Source: Alteromonas sp. C1M14 (lineage in GTDB: Bacteria; Pseudomonadota; Gammaproteobacteria; Enterobacterales; Alteromonadaceae). Taken from it: a stretch of 64,000 nt of DNA. The stretch is from contig NZ_JAHKQF010000008.1 of NCBI RefSeq assembly GCF_018860965.1, forward strand, positions 496,001-560,000, in the 5' to 3' direction. The notes below the pieces were generated by a model. The model searched no databases. It worked only from the letters and a program-made list of their open reading frames with translations, and was not told the origin of the DNA. Shown piece after piece: positions 63,295 through 64,000 of this stretch (position 1 is its first letter; each line of letters begins with the position of its first letter). Both the position numbers and the translations under genes were made by a program.

Positions 63295-64000
63295 ATGAAA
63301 AGCCTACTGAGTAACGTAAGAGGTGATCTTACCGGTGGTCTTACAGCTGGTATCGTCGCGTTACCCCTAGCACTCGCTCTTGGGGTCGCTTCCGGTTTAG
63401 GTCCTATGGCCGGATTATATGGCGCTATCGCAGTGGGCTTTTTTGCTGCACTGTTAGGGGGAACACCATCACAGATTTCTGGCCCAACTGGGCCGATGGT
63501 GGTGGTGATAGCGGGCTTATTTGCATCGCTTTCCGGCGATGTGGGAATGATATTTACCGCCGTTATGCTGGCCGGTTTATTACAAATTGTCATGGGTTTG
63601 ACCGGTGTTGGCCAATATATCCGGTTGGTACCTTATCCGGTTATCTCCGGTTTTATGACCGGTATTGGTGCCATCATTATTATTCTTCAGTTAGGCCGTT
63701 TGATGGGGCATGAAACATCCGGCGGAACCATGGGGGCACTACAATATTTACCCACGGCGCTAAGTGATATAGATTTTGTGACCTTAGGACTCGGTTTAGG
63801 CACCTTATTAATTGCCTATAAATGGCCAGCAAAGTTAGGCAAATTTGTGCCAGGAGCGCTTGCAGCGCTGATCATCGGCACATTGGTTAGCTTGTCGCTA
63901 GATACACCAGTGCTCGGTGAAATACCGTCGGGTCTGCCGGAGATTCAACTACCAATATTTGATCAATCTTCCTTCTTGTTGGTGTTAGAGGCGGCGTTTA
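63295..64000 (+). CDS. SulP family anion (probable bicarbonate) transporter 2, 5' part
   Basis: Open frame from ATG 63295 running off the right edge; 235 residues visible. It starts MKSLLSNVRGDLTGGLTAGI and continues through ALPLALALGVASGLGPMAGLY, QISGPTGPMVVVIAGL (SulP substrate-site region) and LVPYPVISGFMTGIG, hydrophobic throughout. It resembles the BicA/SulP bicarbonate group more than SulP 1 does, so the two transporters are not close copies although their carbonic anhydrases are. The C-terminal STAS domain is not seen. Confidence 0.82.
   Translation, partial: MKSLLSNVRGDLTGGLTAGIVALPLALALGVASGLGPMAGLYGAIAVGFFAALLGGTPSQISGPTGPMVVVIAGLFASLSGDVGMIFTAVMLAGLLQIVMGLTGVGQYIRLVPYPVISGFMTGIGAIIIILQLGRLMGHETSGGTMGALQYLPTALSDIDFVTLGLGLGTLLIAYKWPAKLGKFVPGALAALIIGTLVSLSLDTPVLGEIPSGLPEIQLPIFDQSSFLLVLEAAF

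Noticed and set aside
1-64000. CRISPR arrays, tRNA or rRNA genes, insertion sequences, prophage genes
   Set aside because: No regularly spaced direct repeats, tRNA-like cloverleafs, transposases or phage genes were seen on either strand; almost all sequence is accounted for by the listed genes.

Overview
The window looks like the chromosome of a marine gammaproteobacterium of the Alteromonadales, probably Alteromonadaceae. The evidence is the Vibrio/Shewanella-type polar flagellar regulon (flrABC, flhF/flhG, a parC/parP chemotaxis-array positioning pair), MetJ/MetR-type methionine control, and the coding style. This placement is inferred from gene content; no 16S gene or other marker is present. 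The window is almost entirely coding. No gene-free stretch exceeds about 215 bp, and I saw no tRNA, rRNA, CRISPR array or insertion sequence.

Positions 1-19260 are a surface-glycan and flagellin-glycosylation locus, all on the + strand. It starts inside a probable pseI, followed by pseG and a pseH-like acetyltransferase. Next come an acyl carrier protein, an FabG-like reductase, an AMP-forming acyl ligase, a LuxE-like acyl-protein synthetase and a LuxC-like acyl-thioester reductase. Two GT2 glycosyltransferases and an HAD-like multidomain protein follow. After these are a very long Maf-type (DUF115/MptE-like) flagellin glycosyltransferase, a multidomain methyltransferase, a glycosyltransferase-like/FkbM methyltransferase fusion and a sulfotransferase-like protein. 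The likely product is pseudaminic acid carrying further acyl, methyl or sulfate groups, transferred to flagellin. The acyl cassette is the least explained part and is the best candidate here for a poorly described pathway.

Positions 19396-50492 are the flagellar and chemotaxis core: a short atypical flagellin, flrA, flrBC, fliEFGHIJ, fliKLMNOPQR-flhB, flhA-flhF-flhG-fliA, cheYZAB, parC, parP, cheW and a DUF2802 gene. A sigma-70-like promoter precedes flrA. GG-N10-GC sigma-54 promoters precede flrB, fliE and fliK, with a near match before flhA, which fits the FlrA-to-FlrBC hierarchy. CheA has three tandem DDEFEALLDQLHG-type peptides where a P2 domain would be. They resemble the FliM N-terminus and CheZ C-terminus in this same window, so they may be repeated CheY-docking motifs.

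Positions 50499-59118 are a methionine block: a MetJ operator array, metA, a methionine synthase MetH encoded as two consecutive polypeptides, and a DUF938 methyltransferase, with metR divergent from metE. Both B12-dependent and B12-independent methionine synthases are therefore present.

Positions 59122-64000 are an inorganic-carbon block. An OxyR-like LysR regulator has His where OxyR has its peroxidatic Cys. It is divergent from two successive beta-carbonic anhydrase/SulP transporter pairs, the second running off the window. ATAG-N7-CTAT sites and an identical 12-bp element lie upstream of both carbonic anhydrase genes, so the regulator may control bicarbonate handling rather than peroxide stress.
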